8,331 nucleotides of DNA from an uncultured Lentisphaeria bacterium (GTDB lineage Bacteria > Verrucomicrobiota > Lentisphaeria > Victivallales > Victivallaceae). Of the stretch, positions 6,379 through 8,331 are shown in pieces (position 1 is the first letter of the stretch; each line of letters begins with the position of its first letter). A program made the translations under genes and the position numbers. Location: contig CAIJKT010000989.1 of NCBI GenBank assembly GCA_903821255.1, forward strand, positions 1 to 8,331. Direction: 5' to 3'. The notes below the pieces were generated by a model, which did no database searches, was not told where the DNA came from, and saw only the letters and a program-made list of their open reading frames with translations.

Positions 6379-7698
6379 ATGAACAAAATATTGTTAATGC
6401 TTCTTGCCTTTTGTGTGCTTACTCCATACTTCAGCCTGTCGGCCGCCGGCGGATGGGAACAAAAAGAATTTATCATCACGATGTGGTGTCCGCCTGCTGC
6501 GACTGATGAAAACCTTGCCAGGCTGGTGAGTGAGGGATTCACGTTAACCAACGTGTCCTGGAATGGAAAAGACGTTCGTTCCACCAAAGAAGAAACGCTG
6601 AAAATGCTGGGCAATGCCGACAAATATAAAATCAAGACCCTTGTGGGTAACGGCTATATTCCGCTTTTACGTCCCGAGGCTTTGAACGATCCGGTCAAGA
6701 AGGCTGAACTTGACGAATTTATCGACACGGTTAAAAAGCATCCATCCTTTGAGGGATACTACCTGAAAGACGAGCCGGGGGCCGACTCTTTTGCCGATTG
6801 GAGCCGTATGATACGTTATTTAAAAGAACGCGATCCCGATCATTTAGTATACATTAATCTGTTGCCGACCTATGCCAGCCAGAAACAGTTAGGTGTTTTT
6901 TTACAAGAGACACCTAAGGGAACTGTCAGTATTCCAGATAATTATGAGGGTGTTGCAGCCTGTAAAGATATCATCCTGCTTTATGATGAATATCTGAAAC
7001 AGTATATTAACCTGACAAAACCGGAACTGATCAGCTACGACCACTATTTTATGCGCAAAGACAAAGAACGCAAACAGTATTTCCTGAATCTGGAACTGAT
7101 AAGACGCGCCTCCGGCCAGGCCGGAGTGCCGTTCCTTAATATCATTCAGGCATGCTCCATTGAAAAAGCATGGAGAATGCCGGGTAAAGACGAACTGCGC
7201 TGGCTGGCTTATACGACTATGGTTTATGGCGGCCGCGGCATAAGCTGGTTTCTTTATGACGGCCCGGCCAGTTTCGGCGGCTTGTATCAGGATGGCAAAA
7301 GAATGCCGGCCGCGGACTGGGTTACTGAAATAAACCAGGAGATCAAAAGCCTGGGACCGGAACTTATGAAACTTAATTCAACCCAGGTATATCATTCCGA
7401 TCCGCTGCCGAACGGCACTCAAAACATGACCGCAAGCCCGGTCAAAGCAACCGGCGGCGAGTATATCGTGGGAATGTTCAAAGGCAGTGACGGTGCTGAT
7501 GCATTTATGATTATGAATCGTGACTGGAAAACGAAATCCATCGCCAGGGTATCCATAAGTCTGGGAGACGGCGAATTATTTGAATTTTCCATCCCTCGCG
7601 GACAATGGGAAAAAATTAAAACGGTTACGCCTGGAAGCACAATCGATGTTGAGTTACTCCCCGGCAGCGGTAAACTGTTTAAAATACGTAAATCCTGA
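6379..7698 (+). CDS. Secreted TIM-barrel glycosidase-like protein with a DEP motif
   Basis: A 439-residue exported protein. Residues 1-23 are a signal peptide (Lys3, a hydrophobic core, cleavage likely after SAA at 21-23), with no lipobox cysteine. The next 320 or so residues read like an alpha/beta barrel glycosidase. WCPP (36-39) is followed by GYYLKDEPGADSF (126-138), where D131/E132 are at the usual site of a catalytic acid after strand four. Then come DPDHLVYINLLPTY (152-165), LISYDHYFM (217-225) and GGRGISWFLYDG (284-295). Residues about 345-439 form a beta-rich carboxy domain. This pattern recurs in uncharacterised Planctomycetota, Bacteroidota and Lentisphaerota proteins with clan GH-A-like folds. 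I cannot give a GH family or substrate. The ribosome site is modest (AAGG, 11 bases before the ATG). It ends a likely operon, with a terminator 20 bases downstream. Confidence 0.78.
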   Translation: MNKILLMLLAFCVLTPYFSLSAAGGWEQKEFIITMWCPPAATDENLARLVSEGFTLTNVSWNGKDVRSTKEETLKMLGNADKYKIKTLVGNGYIPLLRPEALNDPVKKAELDEFIDTVKKHPSFEGYYLKDEPGADSFADWSRMIRYLKERDPDHLVYINLLPTYASQKQLGVFLQETPKGTVSIPDNYEGVAACKDIILLYDEYLKQYINLTKPELISYDHYFMRKDKERKQYFLNLELIRRASGQAGVPFLNIIQACSIEKAWRMPGKDELRWLAYTTMVYGGRGISWFLYDGPASFGGLYQDGKRMPAADWVTEINQEIKSLGPELMKLNSTQVYHSDPLPNGTQNMTASPVKATGGEYIVGMFKGSDGADAFMIMNRDWKTKSIARVSISLGDGELFEFSIPRGQWEKIKTVTPGSTIDVELLPGSGKLFKIRKS

Positions 7699-7717
7699 TC
7701 ACGTTCCCGGCAGTCTG

Positions 7718-7749
7718 AAACCGTCGCCGTAATCTACGGCGGCGGTTTT
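7718..7749 (+). terminator. Intrinsic terminator ending the glycosidase/pseudopilin operon
   Basis: AAACCGTCGCCGT (7718-7730) pairs with ACGGCGGCGGTTT (7736-7748) through 13 positions with a single G-U wobble and a five-base loop AATCT. It is followed directly by T's (TTTT at 7746-7749, partly within the stem, then ATC). The U-run is short but the stem is GC-rich and begins 20 bases after the upstream stop codon. It separates the secreted glycosidase gene from the enolase-superfamily gene. Confidence 0.78.
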
Positions 7750-7786
7750 ATCGCTGAAATCATCTGTGTTTTTACCAAAACGCAAT

Positions 7787-7792
7787 TATAAT
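7787..7792 (+). promoter_or_regulatory. -10 box of the enolase-superfamily gene
   Basis: TATAAT is a perfect -10 box lying 38 bases after the terminator, so the downstream gene probably has its own promoter. No good -35 box is found 16-18 bases upstream (TGTGTT, CTGTGT or TCTGTG there), which suggests dependence on an activator. Initiation near 7799 would give a leader of about 41 bases. Confidence 0.45.
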
Positions 7793-7815
7793 AAACCTGC
7801 ATGTCATGGATTTAT

Positions 7816-7825
7816 TGCAATTGCA
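7816..7825. promoter_or_regulatory. Palindrome just before the ribosome site
   Basis: TGCAATTGCA is a perfect 10-base palindrome in the predicted leader. Its last base is the first base of the AGAGGA ribosome site of the following gene. It could be a small operator, or its pairing in RNA could partly cover the ribosome site, though a stem with no loop is poor in RNA. It may be chance. Confidence 0.25.
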
Positions 7826-7839
7826 GAGGATTTAAGAAA

Positions 7840-8331
7840 ATGAAAATAGATGCTGTTGAAATTTATCATGTCGCAATGCCTATGATTCATCCTTTCAAAA
7901 CCGCGTTTGGCAACACTCACACCATTGAATCAGTGCTGGTTAAACTTATTTCCGGAGATCATTACGGCTGGGGAGAGGCCGCATCATGGCAATATCCGGC
8001 ATTTTCTCCTGAATTCGCCGAAGGTCAGTTCCTGGTTTCAAAGCAATTCATAACCCCTTCACTGCTGGGCAGGGATATCTCATCCGGACGGCAGTTACAG
8101 GATGGGCTTGCCTGGATCAAAGGCAACTTTTTTGCAAAAGCCGGATTTGACCTTGCGTGGTGGGACCTCTATGCGAAAATGCAGAACAAACCTTTATGGC
8201 AGATACTTGGAGGAAAAAGCCCTGATGTGGAATCGGGGGCGGATTTTGGCATTCTGGAAAAAGTGGATATTCTAATAGATACTATTACAAAAGCTGTTGC
8301 AGACGGATACAAACGGGTAAAGCTGAAATAC
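7840..8331 (+). CDS. Enolase-superfamily enzyme, o-succinylbenzoate synthase / N-acylamino-acid racemase type (partial)
   Basis: The first 164 residues of a protein that is usually about 370 long; it runs off the right edge in frame. The amino-terminal capping domain shows PMIHPFKTAFGNTHTIES (14-31), GWGEAA (43-48) and IKGNFFAKAGFDLAWWDL (93-110), then LWQILGG (119-125). This is the pattern of the MenC/NSAR subgroup rather than mandelate racemase or glucarate dehydratase. The barrel begins about 130, and the KxK pair that carries the catalytic lysine is visible at K161 and K163, just before the edge. The metal ligands lie outside. AGAGGA (7825-7830), 9 bases before the ATG, supports the start. 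The subgroup makes o-succinylbenzoate for menaquinone or racemises N-acylamino acids, often both. No other menaquinone gene is in view, so a racemase/epimerase role or a sugar-acid role is equally possible. Confidence 0.85.
   Translation, partial: MKIDAVEIYHVAMPMIHPFKTAFGNTHTIESVLVKLISGDHYGWGEAASWQYPAFSPEFAEGQFLVSKQFITPSLLGRDISSGRQLQDGLAWIKGNFFAKAGFDLAWWDLYAKMQNKPLWQILGGKSPDVESGADFGILEKVDILIDTITKAVADGYKRVKLKY

Overview
The window looks like part of a chromosomal carbohydrate-utilisation locus from a bacterium of the PVC group, most likely Lentisphaerota (Victivallis-like). The main clue is a pseudopilin with an FTLIELL...AMLLPALN amino end and a carboxy-terminal H-X9-DG motif, a protein type that is massively multiplied in Lentisphaerota, Planctomycetota and Verrucomicrobiota. 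The second clue is its placement among AraC regulators and large glycosidase-like genes. This assignment is from recognition only; no search was run.

Layout. (a) Positions 1-268 are AT-rich and appear to be a divergent promoter region. A consensus TTGACA-N18-TATAAT promoter points left on the minus strand, followed by a good Shine-Dalgarno and a GTG start that runs off the left edge. A weaker promoter points right. (b) 269-1162 (+) is an AraC-family regulator. (c) 1197-2108 (-) is a second AraC-family regulator, tail to tail with the first, whose cupin sensor resembles RhaR/RhaS. (d) 2109-2230 is a divergent intergenic region with operator-like repeats. (e) 2231-5347 (+) is a 1038-residue cytoplasmic GH106-like (alpha-L-rhamnosidase type) multidomain protein. 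(f) 5437-6246 (+) is the pseudopilin-like surface protein. (g) 6379-7698 (+) is a secreted TIM-barrel glycosidase-like protein, followed by a clear intrinsic terminator. (h) 7840 to the right edge (+) is the start of an enolase-superfamily enzyme of the o-succinylbenzoate synthase / N-acylamino-acid racemase type, with its own -10 box.

How it may work together (inference). The RhaR-like regulator would sense a sugar, perhaps rhamnose or another deoxysugar, and control the divergent transcript. That transcript carries an intracellular glycosidase, a pseudopilin and an exported glycosidase-like protein. The pseudopilin and exported protein would act outside the cytoplasm, and the GH106-like enzyme would finish oligosaccharides inside. 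The first AraC gene may instead control the gene to the left of the window.

No tRNA, rRNA, CRISPR array, insertion sequence or other mobile element was seen, and no gene-free stretch exceeds 300 bases. The longest is 1-268.
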